NCBI RefSeq assembly: GCF_002735705.1
Contig: NZ_PDZL01000025.1
Coordinates: 1-64,000, forward strand
DNA length: 64,000 nucleotides
DNA from: Janthinobacterium sp. BJB426
Lineage (GTDB): Bacteria > Pseudomonadota > Gammaproteobacteria > Burkholderiales > Burkholderiaceae_D
Reading direction: 5' to 3'
Below, one piece after another: positions 55,487 to 64,000 of this stretch (position 1 is its first letter; each line of letters opens with the position of its first letter). The notes under the pieces are model-generated. The model did not search any database. It was not told where the DNA came from and saw only the letters and a program-made list of their open reading frames with translations. Position numbers and translations under genes: made by a program.

Positions 55487-56440
55487 ATGCGCCTGCCATT
55501 CACCATCCTGGCCCTGCTGGCCGCCTCGCTCCCCCTTTCCGCCCAGGCACAGGACTTGTCCGGCATGGCCGGCGCCCTGAAAGTCAATTCGACCAATGAG
55601 CGCACCTTTGTGGCCGCCGTCAGCTACACCCAGCCGGTGGGCAACTACAGCGCCGTCAGCCTGTCGTATATCAACGAAGGGCACCCGGAAGACCACCACC
55701 GCGACGGCATGGCGGGCCAGGTCTGGCTGCGCACGAAAAAAGTGGAGCAAGGCCTGATGCTGGGCGCCGGCGTGGGCCGCTACTTCTTCTTCGACACGGC
55801 CAGGACGGACGACGGCCTCCACAACTTCGACAATGACCATGGCTGGGGTTCCATCGTCAGCCTGCAGGCGCGCTGGCAGTTCGACAACCGCTGGTATGTG
55901 CAAGCGCAGCTCAACCGTATCAAGCCCGATGGCAAGGACAACACCACGCACCTGTTGATCGGCGCCGGCTACCGCTATGATGGGGTGCCGGGCGCCAAGC
56001 TGCACTTGCAGAACTGGGCGTACGACGACACCTTGACCTTATCGACCGGCCACACCATCGTCAACAGCTTGCGCTCCGAGTCCTCGCGCCCGTTCACCCT
56101 CGAATACCGGCGCGCGGCGGGAAAATACGTGGACTGGACGGTCAGCGCGCTCGATGAAGGCAGCACGGTGCTGGCGCACCGGCGCGGCGCGGCGGCCCAG
56201 CTGTGGCTGATCCGCTCGCTCAATGAAAAGGTGGAATTCGGCATGGGCGCCGGCCCGTACGTGGCCTGGGACGGCCGCGACACCCAGGGCCACGACACGC
56301 GCCTGACAGGCTTGCTGTCAGCCGTGGCCCGCTACCACGTCAACCGCCGCTGGGTGGCGCAAGTGGCGTGGAACCGGGTTATCACCGATTATCACCGCGA
56401 TGCGGATGTGTTGCTGGTGGGCGTGGGCAGGAAGTTTTGA
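55487..56440 (+). CDS. Outer-membrane beta-barrel protein of unknown role
   Basis: From ATG at 55487 the product is 317 residues. The signal peptide ends SAQAQD. The remainder is a series of amphipathic beta strands with alternating aromatic residues (VQAQLNRIKPDG, FTLEYRRAAGKYVDWTV) and a C-terminal VLLVGVGRKF ending in Phe, as in outer-membrane barrels. The 120-160 bases upstream hold an AT-rich promoter-like stretch. A structured repeat (copy C) follows its stop. Confidence 0.83.
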   Translation: MRLPFTILALLAASLPLSAQAQDLSGMAGALKVNSTNERTFVAAVSYTQPVGNYSAVSLSYINEGHPEDHHRDGMAGQVWLRTKKVEQGLMLGAGVGRYFFFDTARTDDGLHNFDNDHGWGSIVSLQARWQFDNRWYVQAQLNRIKPDGKDNTTHLLIGAGYRYDGVPGAKLHLQNWAYDDTLTLSTGHTIVNSLRSESSRPFTLEYRRAAGKYVDWTVSALDEGSTVLAHRRGAAAQLWLIRSLNEKVEFGMGAGPYVAWDGRDTQGHDTRLTGLLSAVARYHVNRRWVAQVAWNRVITDYHRDADVLLVGVGRKF

Positions 56441-56476
56441 GGGAAACGTAAAGGCTTGCTCTTCCGCTAAAGTAAC

Positions 56477-56596
56477 GATACCGGACAAAACCGTAGCGAG
56501 CGGCAGTGATTTGTGGCCGAGAAGCGCAACCGTACTCTAGTACGTTGAGCATCGCCGGGCGCAAAGCGCGCCGCGCAGTAGGTTTGGTTCGGTATC
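56477..56596 (-). repeat. Structured hairpin repeat, copy C, beside the coiled-coil gene stop codon
   Basis: The arms GATACCGGACAAAACC (56477-56492) and GGTTTGGTTCGGTATC (56581-56596) are complementary with two mismatches. Reversed, its interior matches copies A and B, including GTACGGTTGCGCTTCTCGGCC. It lies 4 bases from the stop codon of the minus-strand gene, between two converging genes. Confidence 0.8.
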
Positions 56597-56600
56597 CAGC

Positions 56601-59036
56601 TCAGCGCGAACGCCAGACGGCGCCAGCGTCATTCGGCTGCGTCAATCTCTCGATCACTTCGCGCGTCAAACTGGCCGAGCTGACCTGTTCTGCTTTCGCC
56701 CGGGCGGCGGTCAGGGAACTGGAAAACGCGCTTTGCGGCTGCTCCAGGCTGGCGCGCAAGGCGGCCAGTTCACGTTCCTGCTGCTGCGCGCGCGCCGTTT
56801 CCAGGTCCAGCAATTGTTGCTTGGCGATGGCCATCGCGCGCGTCGTCTCGGCTGCCTTGCGCTGCAGCGCCGCATGGGCCTGCGCACTGGCCAGCAAGAC
56901 TTGCTGCGCGGCGAGCTTTTCGCTGGCGGCCTGCTGAGCGGCCAGTTCCAGCTGCTCGCGCTGGCGCATGGCTTCCAGCGCCTGCTGCTCCATGGCGGCG
57001 CGCGCTTCGGCTGCCGCCGTCGCCTGCTTTTCGACTTCCAGGCGGCCGGCGATGGCTTGCGAGGCGCGTTCTTCGGCGCTGCTGGTCTGGCGCTGCTGCA
57101 CCAGTTTTTGCGCGATCAGGGCCAGCGACTCGCGTTCGGCCGCGACGAAATCGCGCTCGGACGCCAGCAGCGCATCGGCCGCTTGCGCCTTGTCTTCTTC
57201 CACTCGGGCGCGCTCGCTATGCACCTGTCCCAGCTCCACGGCCAGGCGCGCCTGCGCCTGGACGGCTTGCGCTGCAGCCGCTTTCTGTTCGCCTTCGACC
57301 AGCGCCTGGTCCATCAAAATACGGATGGCGTCCGCTTCCTTTTGCGCAGCTTCCCGCAAGGCCTGTTCGGCCGCCTGCTGGCCGCGCAGCAGTTCCGCTT
57401 GCGCGCCTTCGGCGGCGATCCGTTCCTGCGCCGCGTTGCACGCCAGCGCTTCCGCTTCCAGTTTTTCTTTCAAGGCGGTGATGGCGGCTTGTTCCGCGGC
57501 CAGGCGCTCCTGCTCCGCCTGCAGCAACTGCTCTGCCTGCCGGGCTTTTTCCTGCGCCAGTTGCGATGCCTGTTCCTGCGCGGCGAAGGTCGCCTTGCCG
57601 GCATCGACTTCGGCCTGCTCGGCCGCATTCTGGCTGGCGGCCAGTTCCGCCGCCTGGCGCGCCAGTTCGGCCCGTTCATGCGCCAGGCTGGCGGCGCGCT
57701 GCTGCTCTTCCAGTTCGCGGGCTGCCGCCACGGCGGCGGCCTGCTCGGCCGCTTCGCGTGCCTTGGTCTGTTCCAGTGCGGCCGTTTCCGCTTCCAGCTT
57801 GGCGTGGCCGGCGATTTCCGCATCCTGTTCAGCCGTCACACGGGCCAGCGCCACGGCGCGCAACTGGCGGTCCACCTCGATGCGCGCCTCGGTGGCGGCC
57901 AGGATGCGCACGTCGGCATCGCGGCGCGCCTGCGCGCTGGCCACGGCAACCATTTCCAGGCGCTCGCGGTGGATGGCCGCGTCGCGCAATTCCTTTTCCG
58001 TCTGCAGGCGCAAACGCAGCGACTGCGCCGCATGGCGTTCCGATTCCGCCTGCGCCAGGGCGATAGCTTCGCGTTCCTGTTCCAGGTGCGCCAGCGCGCG
58101 CGCTTCTTCCAGGGCGCGCACTTCGGCGGCGGCGCGGTTGAAGGCCGATTCCAGCGCGATCTGGTCGGCGCGCTCGCGCTGCACTGTCAAGTCCAGCGCT
58201 TCGCTTTCCGCTTCGGCCAGCATCTGCGCCGTCTGGCGCGCACCGTGGGCATGGCGCTCGCGTTCACGCGCCAGCACAGCGACTCGTGCGTCAGCCGAGG
58301 CGATGCCCACCATTTCTTCCTTGGCCGCCTGCACGGCGGCGACGCGCTCGACGGCCTGCAGGCGCGCCTGCTCCGTCTGCACCTGCAATTCCTCGGCGGC
58401 GCGGGCGGCCTGCTCGGCCAGTTCCGACTGCACGGCCACTTGCTCGCTGGCGCGCAAGCGGCTTTCCTGTTCCGCGCGCGAACGCTGTTCGGCGGCCAGG
58501 CGGATTTCATTGTCGGACTCCACGCGGGCGCGCAGTTCGGCCGTCTCCTGCTTGACGGCTTCCAGGCGGGCCACGCTGGCTTGCGCGGCGGCGCGCATGG
58601 TGTCGAGACGTTCGCGGTTGGCGGCGATCGCTTCTTCGGCTGCCTGCGCATTTTGCTGTGCGGCGGCGGCGGCGGCCGCGTCGATGGCGGCGCGGTCCTC
58701 GGCCAGCGAGCGCACGCGCGCCTCGGCCAGCGCGCGGCTTTCGGCGGCGCAGGTGGCCTTCGCCTCCGCTTCCACGCGGGCAATCGCCTCGTGGATGGCT
58801 TTCAATTCCATTTTCTGGCGTTCGACGGCGGGCGCCCTGGCATCGGCTTCGGCTGCCGGCTCGGCTTGCGGTTCGGCGTGCAATTCAGGCGTGATGGTGA
58901 CAGCTGGCGCCTCGGCCTTGCGCTCCAGGTCCTTGAAATCATGCAGCGAGACCATGCTGTCCTGGTCGAACTCATCGTCGGCGGAATACGCGACGGTGAG
59001 GGAGGCGGCCTGGCGCTGATTTTGCTGTGCTTGCAT
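56601..59036 (-). CDS. Large Ala/Glu/Gln-rich coiled-coil protein
   Basis: The 811-residue product has no signal peptide or membrane span. About residues 70-790 are almost entirely Ala, Glu, Gln, Arg and Leu in heptad patterns, predicting a very long coiled coil. The N-terminal 70 residues differ (SADDEFDQDSMVSLHDF) and the last ~25 are more polar. No family was recognised. Its position beside the Ter operon, and a shared repeat, suggest but do not prove a link. GCGAGA precedes the ATG. Confidence 0.8.
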   Translation of the reverse strand: MQAQQNQRQAASLTVAYSADDEFDQDSMVSLHDFKDLERKAEAPAVTITPELHAEPQAEPAAEADARAPAVERQKMELKAIHEAIARVEAEAKATCAAESRALAEARVRSLAEDRAAIDAAAAAAAQQNAQAAEEAIAANRERLDTMRAAAQASVARLEAVKQETAELRARVESDNEIRLAAEQRSRAEQESRLRASEQVAVQSELAEQAARAAEELQVQTEQARLQAVERVAAVQAAKEEMVGIASADARVAVLARERERHAHGARQTAQMLAEAESEALDLTVQRERADQIALESAFNRAAAEVRALEEARALAHLEQEREAIALAQAESERHAAQSLRLRLQTEKELRDAAIHRERLEMVAVASAQARRDADVRILAATEARIEVDRQLRAVALARVTAEQDAEIAGHAKLEAETAALEQTKAREAAEQAAAVAAARELEEQQRAASLAHERAELARQAAELAASQNAAEQAEVDAGKATFAAQEQASQLAQEKARQAEQLLQAEQERLAAEQAAITALKEKLEAEALACNAAQERIAAEGAQAELLRGQQAAEQALREAAQKEADAIRILMDQALVEGEQKAAAAQAVQAQARLAVELGQVHSERARVEEDKAQAADALLASERDFVAAERESLALIAQKLVQQRQTSSAEERASQAIAGRLEVEKQATAAAEARAAMEQQALEAMRQREQLELAAQQAASEKLAAQQVLLASAQAHAALQRKAAETTRAMAIAKQQLLDLETARAQQQERELAALRASLEQPQSAFSSSLTAARAKAEQVSSASLTREVIERLTQPNDAGAVWRSR

Positions 59037-59161
59037 GATTTCTCGCTTATTCGGGTGAATTCCGTTGCTTATAGGAATTTATTACCACCATTATCGAACA
59101 GGCATGCACAAATCAGCACGGCAAGAAGAGCGCCTTTTACCACGCTTTTCGGACGTTTAGG

Positions 59162-60184
59162 TCAAATGGGCCACAATGGAGCTTCATCCATCAGCGCCAC
59201 CTGCTCCCTGAGTTCAAGGATGCGGTCCTGCCAGTAGCGCTGCGTATTGAACCACGGGAAGGCGACGGGGAAAGCGGGGTCGTCCCAGCGGCGCGCCAGC
59301 CAGGCTGAATAATGGATCAGGCGCAGGGTGCGCAGCGCTTCGACCAGGTACAGCTGGCGCGGGTCGAAATCGCAAAAATCCTCATAGCCGGCCAGGATGT
59401 CGCTCATCTGGCGCACCATGTCGCTGCGCTCGCCCGACAGCATCATCCACAGGTCCTGGATGGCCGGTCCCATGCGGCTGTCGTCGAAATCGACGAAATG
59501 GGGGCCGGCATCCGTCCACAGCACGTTGCCGCCATGGCAATCGCCATGCGTGCGCAGCATGGCCACGTCGCCCGCGCGGTCATAGCAGCGCTTGACGCCG
59601 TCGAGCGCCTGCTGCGCCACGCTGGAATAGGCGGCCAGCAGTTCGGGCGGCAGGAAATTGCCTTCCAATAGAAACTCGCGCGGTTCGACGCCAAACGTCT
59701 GGTGGTCGAGCGCCGGCCGCTCCTTGTAGGTGGACAGCGCGCCGACGGCGTGGATGCGGCCGATGAAGCGCCCTATCCATTCCAGGGTCGCCGGGTCGTC
59801 CAGCTCGGGCGCGCGGCCGCCGTGGCGGGGGAAGACGGCAAAGCGGAAGCCCTGGTATTGGTGCAGGGTGCTGCCATGGATTTCCAGCGCCGGCACCACC
59901 TGGATTTCGCGCTCGACCAGCTCGGACACGAACGCGTGTTCTTCCAGGATGGCCGTATCGCTCCAGCGCGCGGGACGGTAAAACTTGGCCACCAGGGGCG
60001 CGCTGTCTTCGATGCCCACCTGGTAGACGCGGTTTTCATAGCTGTTCAGGGCCAGCAGACGGCCATCGCCGCGCAGTCCCACGCTGTCGAGCGCGTCGAG
60101 CACGCAATCGGGGCTCAGGGCGGAAAAGGGATGGACGGGCCGGTCGTCCTCATGCGGCTGGTTTTCATTGTGCATAAGCGACAT
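59162..60184 (-). CDS. srkA: Stress response kinase A (SrkA/YihE)
   Basis: From ATG at 60184 the product is 340 residues (337 from 60175). It matches SrkA: GLRGDGRLLALNSYENRVYQVGIED, KFYRPARWSDTAILEEHAFVSELVEREI, then the catalytic LRTHGDCHGGNVLW and the DFG-like FVDFDDSRMGPAIQDLWM. SrkA is a Ser/Thr kinase that protects against stress-induced death and follows ABC1/choline-kinase folds. It is divergent from the UPF0149 gene. Confidence 0.94.
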   Translation of the reverse strand: MSLMHNENQPHEDDRPVHPFSALSPDCVLDALDSVGLRGDGRLLALNSYENRVYQVGIEDSAPLVAKFYRPARWSDTAILEEHAFVSELVEREIQVVPALEIHGSTLHQYQGFRFAVFPRHGGRAPELDDPATLEWIGRFIGRIHAVGALSTYKERPALDHQTFGVEPREFLLEGNFLPPELLAAYSSVAQQALDGVKRCYDRAGDVAMLRTHGDCHGGNVLWTDAGPHFVDFDDSRMGPAIQDLWMMLSGERSDMVRQMSDILAGYEDFCDFDPRQLYLVEALRTLRLIHYSAWLARRWDDPAFPVAFPWFNTQRYWQDRILELREQVALMDEAPLWPI

Positions 60185-60278
60185 TGTAAGGCGCGCGCGG
60201 GCCGCCGGTGCAAACACTTCGGCGGCAAGCCGCAGCAAAGCGTATACTGGCGCCTTACATTCAAGAAAAGAGCAAGCC

Positions 60279-60977
60279 ATGCAACTCGAACAACCACTAT
60301 CAGAAAAAGAATTCGACGAATTAGACCAATTCCTGTTGTCGGAGCGCTGCTCCGAGGACGCGATGACCATGGATATGCTGCACGGCTATCTGACGGCCGT
60401 CGCCATCGGCCCGGAACCGATCATGCCGGCCGAATGGTTGCCGCGCGTGTGGGGCGAAGATGCCGAAGATGCGCCAAAATTCAAGAACAGCAAGGAAGAA
60501 GAACGCATCGTCAACCTGATCATGCGCTTCATGAATGAAGTGCTGGTGACGTTTGAAGTAGCACCGAAAGAATTCGAAGCCCTGTTCGTCGAGCACGACT
60601 ACGAAGGCCAGACCCTGATCGACGCCGAAGCCTGGTGCTGGGGCTTCTGGGACGGCATGGAACTGCGTCCCGGCTCGTGGAATGAAATCTGGGATTCCGA
60701 AGTGGCCGAGCTGATGCAGCCAATCTACCTGCTGGGTGCCGACGAAATCAAGGAAGAAGAACTGAAACTGGTGGAAGACCCGGTCAAGGCGCACAAGCTG
60801 GCGCAGGAACTGGAAGCGAACCTGCCGGCCATCCACCGTTTCTGGGTACCGCGCCGCAAGGCACCGGTGCAAACCATGAAGCGCGAAGAGCCAAAAGTGG
60901 GCCGCAACGACGACTGCCCTTGCGGCAGCGGCAAGAAGTTCAAGAAATGCTGCGGCGCCGAGCCGGCAGCAGAGTAA
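60279..60977 (+). CDS. UPF0149 family protein with C-terminal SEC-C motif
   Basis: From ATG at 60279 the product is 232 residues. The UPF0149 domain (about 1-180) has MTMDMLHGYLTAVAIGPEPIMPAEWLP and AWCWGFWDGMEL. The last 25 residues form the SEC-C zinc motif, GRNDDCPCGSGKKFKKCCG. Related YgfB/YecA proteins bind ribosomes or SecB through this motif. An intrinsic terminator follows. Confidence 0.94.
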   Translation: MQLEQPLSEKEFDELDQFLLSERCSEDAMTMDMLHGYLTAVAIGPEPIMPAEWLPRVWGEDAEDAPKFKNSKEEERIVNLIMRFMNEVLVTFEVAPKEFEALFVEHDYEGQTLIDAEAWCWGFWDGMELRPGSWNEIWDSEVAELMQPIYLLGADEIKEEELKLVEDPVKAHKLAQELEANLPAIHRFWVPRRKAPVQTMKREEPKVGRNDDCPCGSGKKFKKCCGAEPAAE

Positions 60978-61003
60978 TACGCGAATAGGTAACTAGTCAC
61001 GAG

Positions 61004-61029
61004 AACGCCGGGCACCGTCCCGGCGTTTT
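61004..61029 (+). terminator. Terminator after the UPF0149 gene
   Basis: AACGCCGGG-CACCGT-CCCGGCGTT is a perfect 9-bp stem followed by TTG; the T-run is TTTT including the stem end. Confidence 0.8.
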
Positions 61030-61047
61030 GCATTTGCGCGTCCCCGA

Positions 61048-61098
61048 TTGCATCCGCCCCGGCACTTCGCCTATAATTGCGAATAATTCTTATTTGCA
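61048..61098 (+). promoter_or_regulatory. Fur-controlled promoter of the FecI-type sigma operon
   Basis: TTGCAT (61048-61053) and TATAAT (61072-61077) are separated by 18 bases. Directly after the -10, bases 61078-61098 form a Fur-box-like dyad, TGC-n-AATAA ... TATT-n-GCA, lying over the expected transcription start. Iron-loaded Fur would block initiation. Confidence 0.75.
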
Positions 61099-61135
61099 TT
61101 ACTGCCGCATGGCAGCCGAACTCCTGGAGGCATCC

Positions 61136-61675
61136 ATGCCGCTGGCCCATCCCCTATCCACTGCAGACACCCCGGTGCAGACGCTGTATGGCGAGCACCA
61201 CGGCTGGCTGCTGGGCTGGTTGCGCAAAAAGCTGAACAACCAGCACCAGGCTGCCGACCTCACGCACGACACCTTCGCACGCCTGCTGGGCGCACCCGTA
61301 CCAGCCAGCCCCGGCGCGCTGGCGCTGCGCTCGCCGCGCGCCTACCTGACCACCATCGCGCGCGGTCTGATGATCGACAGCTTCCGCCGCGCCGACCTGG
61401 AGCAAGCCTACCTGGCGGACCTGGCTGCCCTGCCGCCGGCACTGCATCCTTCGCCCGAAGAACGGCTGCTGGCGCTGCAGACGCTCGAAGCGGTGGGTCG
61501 CATGCTCGACGCCATGACGCCCAAAACCCGCCAGGCCTGGCTGCTGAGCCGTCTCGATGGACTGGCGCATGCCGACATCGCCGCGCAAATGAAAATCTCG
61601 GTGCCGCGCGTGCGGCAATACCTGGCCAATGCCGCGCGCCTGGCCTATCAGCTGCAATTTGGCGAGGCGCGCTGA
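61136..61675 (+). CDS. fecI: ECF sigma factor, FecI family
   Basis: From ATG at 61136, with GGAGG upstream, the product is 179 residues. Region 2 is LYGEHHGWLLGWLRKKLNNQHQAADLTHDTFARLL with the family's DLTHDTF block, and region 4 is RQAWLLSRLDGLAHADIAAQMKISVPRVRQYLANA. FecI-type factors transcribe the adjacent TonB-receptor gene when the receptor signals ligand binding. The start lies after a Fur-controlled promoter. fecR begins one base after its stop. Confidence 0.93.
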   Translation: MPLAHPLSTADTPVQTLYGEHHGWLLGWLRKKLNNQHQAADLTHDTFARLLGAPVPASPGALALRSPRAYLTTIARGLMIDSFRRADLEQAYLADLAALPPALHPSPEERLLALQTLEAVGRMLDAMTPKTRQAWLLSRLDGLAHADIAAQMKISVPRVRQYLANAARLAYQLQFGEAR

Positions 61676-61676
61676 C

Positions 61677-62693
61677 ATGCATGCCCATGCTCCCGTACCA
61701 GCCAGTGTGCTGGACCAGGCGATCGCCTGGCAGTTGTTGCTCGGTTCAGGCACGGCCAGCGCAGCGGACCGGCAGGGCTTGCAAGCCTGGCTGGAACAGG
61801 CGGCGGAGCATGCGCGGGCCTGGCGGCAGCTGGGGCAAATCGACCAGCAACTGGCGCCGGCCACCGGCCCGGCCACCCGCACGCTGTTGCTCAAGCGCGG
61901 CAAACGGCGCCTGGCGCAGCCCGCGCGCGTGGCAGCAGCGACAGCGCTCGCGGTCATGCTGACGATCATGCTGGCCGCCGGCATCGGCAGCATCCATCAC
62001 GTGCAGCCGCTGGACCTGCTGGCCGACTACCACACCGGCACGGGCGAGCGCCGCAGCGTGCTGCTGCCCGACGGGAGCGTGCTGCACCTCAATACCGGCA
62101 GCGCCGTGGACCTGGCATTCGACAGCCACGAACGCGGCGTGATGCTGCGCAGCGGCGAGATCGCCATCGATACGAGCCATGGCGGCAACGACAGCGGGCG
62201 TCCCTTTATCGTGCATACGCCGGATGGCAGTTTGCGCGCGCTGGGCACCAGCTTCATCGTGCGCCGCCTCGACGAGGGCGGCACGCGCCTGACGGTGACG
62301 CGCTTTTCCGTCGCCGCCCGTCCGACCAGCTGCGCGCCGCAGCCGCAAGTGCCGTGCGCCCAGGAGCGCATCGTGCGCCAGGGCGAAACCGTGCGCCTGC
62401 ACGACGGCGTGGTCGGCCTGCCCGCCCCGGCCGACGGCAATGCCGACGCCTGGAAAGACGGCATGCTGGTGGTGGAGAACCAGCCGCTGGGCGCCGTGGT
62501 GGCCGAAATCGCCCGCTATCACCACGGCTACCTGCACGTGACGCCCGAGGCGGCGCGCCTGCGCGTGAGCGGCGCCCTGCCCCTGGGCGACAGCGGCGCC
62601 GCGCTGCTGGCCTTGAGCGCGGCCGTGCCGGTGGAAGTGTCGACCACTGCCCGCTGGTGGAGCACGGTGCGCATGCGGCGTGAAGACAAATAA
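61677..62693 (+). CDS. fecR: Anti-sigma regulator, FecR family
   Basis: From ATG at 61677 the product is 338 residues. The N-terminal cytosolic part holds SGTASAADRQGLQAWLEQAAEHARAWRQL, the sigma-binding region. One membrane span lies at about residues 83-103. The periplasmic FecR domain has YHTGTGERRSVLLPDGSVLHLNTGSAVDLAF and VHTPDGSLRALGTSFIVRRL. It transfers the receptor signal to the sigma factor. Confidence 0.94.
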   Translation: MHAHAPVPASVLDQAIAWQLLLGSGTASAADRQGLQAWLEQAAEHARAWRQLGQIDQQLAPATGPATRTLLLKRGKRRLAQPARVAAATALAVMLTIMLAAGIGSIHHVQPLDLLADYHTGTGERRSVLLPDGSVLHLNTGSAVDLAFDSHERGVMLRSGEIAIDTSHGGNDSGRPFIVHTPDGSLRALGTSFIVRRLDEGGTRLTVTRFSVAARPTSCAPQPQVPCAQERIVRQGETVRLHDGVVGLPAPADGNADAWKDGMLVVENQPLGAVVAEIARYHHGYLHVTPEAARLRVSGALPLGDSGAALLALSAAVPVEVSTTARWWSTVRMRREDK

Positions 62694-62779
62694 AAGTCAT
62701 CTTGCCCCTCTCACTTTCGCGGTCTGGCACGGCAAGGAAGGGAAGCCCCATCTTTTTTCCCTTTTTCAGGAGTCGCGCC

Positions 62780-64000
62780 GTGTCCTTGCCTTTCCCATAC
62801 CATCCCCTGTTTGCCGCCGTCCTCGTGGCGAGCGGCGCCGCACTGGCGCCCCTGTCCGCCCTGGCGCAACACCGTGACGCCGCCCAAGCCGTGCAGGAGT
62901 ACGACATCCCCGCCGGTGCGCTGGCCGCCAGCCTGAATACAATCGCGCGCCAGGCCGGCGTGGTGCTGACCATGGACGCCACCCTGGCGGCCAACCGCAG
63001 CGCCGCCGCCGTGCGCGGCCGCTACGATGCGGCGCAAGCGCTGCGGCTGGCATTGTCCGGCAGCGGCCTGGAACTGCTGCGTACCGAGGCGGGTGGCTAT
63101 ACGCTGCGCGCCGCCCCGGCCACGCCTGCCGGTGCGCGCGACGCCGTCATGCCCGAAGTGAGCGTCAGCGGCGTGCAGGATGACGCCCTGCCCGGCGCCT
63201 ATGCGGGCGGGCAGATAGCGCGCGGTAGCCGCCTGGGCGTGCTGGGCACGCGCGACGTGATGGACACGCCGTTTGCCGCCACCAGCTACACGGAAGAACT
63301 GCTGCGCAACCAGCAGGCGCGCAGCCTGGGCGACGTGCTGGCCAACGACCCGTCGATCGCCAGCGGCTGGCCGCGCGACAGCTATATCGACCAGCCCCAC
63401 GTGCGCGGCTTCAATGTGCTGGCCGAGGACATCAGCTACGGCGGCCTGTTCGGCGTGGCGCCAGCCACCAAGATCCCCATGGAAACGCTGGAAAGAGTGG
63501 AGGTGCTGAAGGGCACCTCGGCCTTCCTGGCCGGCATCGCGCCCGGCGGCAGCATCGGCGCCATCATCAACCTGGTGCCCAAGCGCGCGGGCGACGCGCC
63601 GCTCACGCGCCTGACGGGCAGCTACGATTCGCGCGCGCAGTTCGGCGCCCATCTGGACGTGGGCCGCCGCTTCGGCGACAACAGGCAGTTCGGCGTGCGC
63701 GCCAATGCCGTGTACCGCGACGGCGAAACGGCGCTGAAGGGCAGCGACAAGACCATGGGCACGGCCAGCCTGGGACTCGACTACCGGGGCGGCGCCCTGC
63801 GCGCCTCGCTCGATCTCGGCTACGACCACCTCGACATGCGGCGTGGCGGCTGGTGGTACTTCCTCGATTCGAACGGCTTCGACATCCCCAAGCCACCGAC
63901 GCGCAACACCACGCAACGATGGAACTACGCCAAATCGACCACCGAATTCGGCATGGCCAGGATCGAATACGATCTCGCGCCCGGATTGACGGCCTACGCC
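62780..64000 (+). CDS. TonB-dependent siderophore receptor with STN signalling domain (partial, right edge)
   Basis: GTG at 62780 has an AGGAG site. The first 407 codons are in the window. A signal peptide ends near ALAQHR. The STN/secretin-TonB signalling domain is at about residues 38-110 (QEYDIPAGALAASLNTIARQAGVVL). The plug follows with the TonB box region EVSVSGV and MDTPFAATSYTEELLRNQQARSLGDVLANDPSI, LERVEVLKGTSAFLAGIAPGGSIGAIINLVPKRA. This is the FpvA/FecA-type transducing receptor that completes the sigma/anti-sigma/receptor triad. Confidence 0.93.
   Translation, partial: MSLPFPYHPLFAAVLVASGAALAPLSALAQHRDAAQAVQEYDIPAGALAASLNTIARQAGVVLTMDATLAANRSAAAVRGRYDAAQALRLALSGSGLELLRTEAGGYTLRAAPATPAGARDAVMPEVSVSGVQDDALPGAYAGGQIARGSRLGVLGTRDVMDTPFAATSYTEELLRNQQARSLGDVLANDPSIASGWPRDSYIDQPHVRGFNVLAEDISYGGLFGVAPATKIPMETLERVEVLKGTSAFLAGIAPGGSIGAIINLVPKRAGDAPLTRLTGSYDSRAQFGAHLDVGRRFGDNRQFGVRANAVYRDGETALKGSDKTMGTASLGLDYRGGALRASLDLGYDHLDMRRGGWWYFLDSNGFDIPKPPTRNTTQRWNYAKSTTEFGMARIEYDLAPGLTAYA

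Noticed and set aside
56733..58900. Repeat array in the coiled-coil gene
   Set aside because: The heptad-driven composition gives weak periodicity, but no unit is conserved at the DNA level.

Overview
The window reads as a chromosomal segment of a high-GC betaproteobacterium of the Oxalobacteraceae, most likely Janthinobacterium or a close relative. This is inferred from protein recognition (NusB, RibBX-type RibB, GlyA, Tol-Pal, PilY1, XenA-like reductase), the codon bias and the gene order. No 16S rRNA is present to confirm it. About 64 protein genes, four tRNA genes, one riboswitch and a family of short structured repeats can be supported.

Region 1 (1-17 kb), almost all on the minus strand. 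The left edge cuts an IS3-family element. Next come nusB, ribH, a RibB with a degenerate RibA domain, an OsmC protein on the plus strand, an unknown Ala/Gln-rich protein, ribE and ribD. A six-gene minor pilin operon follows (pilV-pilW-pilX-pilY1-pilE-fimT), then nrdR and glyA. glyA is preceded by a well-formed ZTP (pfl) riboswitch and a strong promoter, so one-carbon metabolism is tied to folate status.

Region 2 (17-22.5 kb) is the complete ybgC-tolQRAB-pal-cpoB envelope operon.

Region 3 (22.5-29.2 kb) is bracketed by two nearly identical tRNA-Lys doublets, four identical tRNA-Lys(UUU) genes in all. The accessory-looking interior carries two toxin-antitoxin pairs (ParDE-like and BrnTA), an acyltransferase, an ArsR regulator divergent from an old yellow enzyme, and a MarR-MFS efflux pair.

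Region 4 (29-45 kb) is mixed: an AraC regulator, a YigZ protein, small membrane proteins including one unusually AT-rich gene, a TcyP-like cystine transporter, a histidine phosphatase, an NAD(P)H-hydrate dehydratase, a TonB receptor coupled to an exported SAM hydrolase-like protein, a lipoprotein, and an RND efflux operon.

Region 5 (45.5-59 kb) is a tellurium-resistance-type (Ter) stress and biosynthesis module: DUF475/TerC-like membrane protein, TerD, AIM24, then five tightly overlapping genes (ATP-grasp, phosphoribosyltransferase-TRSP, HAD phosphatase, phosphoribosyltransferase-PELOTA, C-C bond lyase) and a double-TerD/TerA-like protein. A beta-barrel protein and an 811-residue Ala/Glu coiled-coil protein follow. 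The family logic suggests synthesis of a nucleoside-like metabolite coupled to Ca-binding TerD proteins.

Region 6 (59-64 kb) has srkA, a SEC-C UPF0149 protein, and a Fur-box-controlled FecI/FecR/TonB-receptor surface-signalling operon cut by the right edge.

The most unusual feature is a family of six 105-145 bp hairpin elements. Five of the six begin within a few bases of a stop codon. Their outer arms differ in sequence from copy to copy yet remain self-complementary within each copy.
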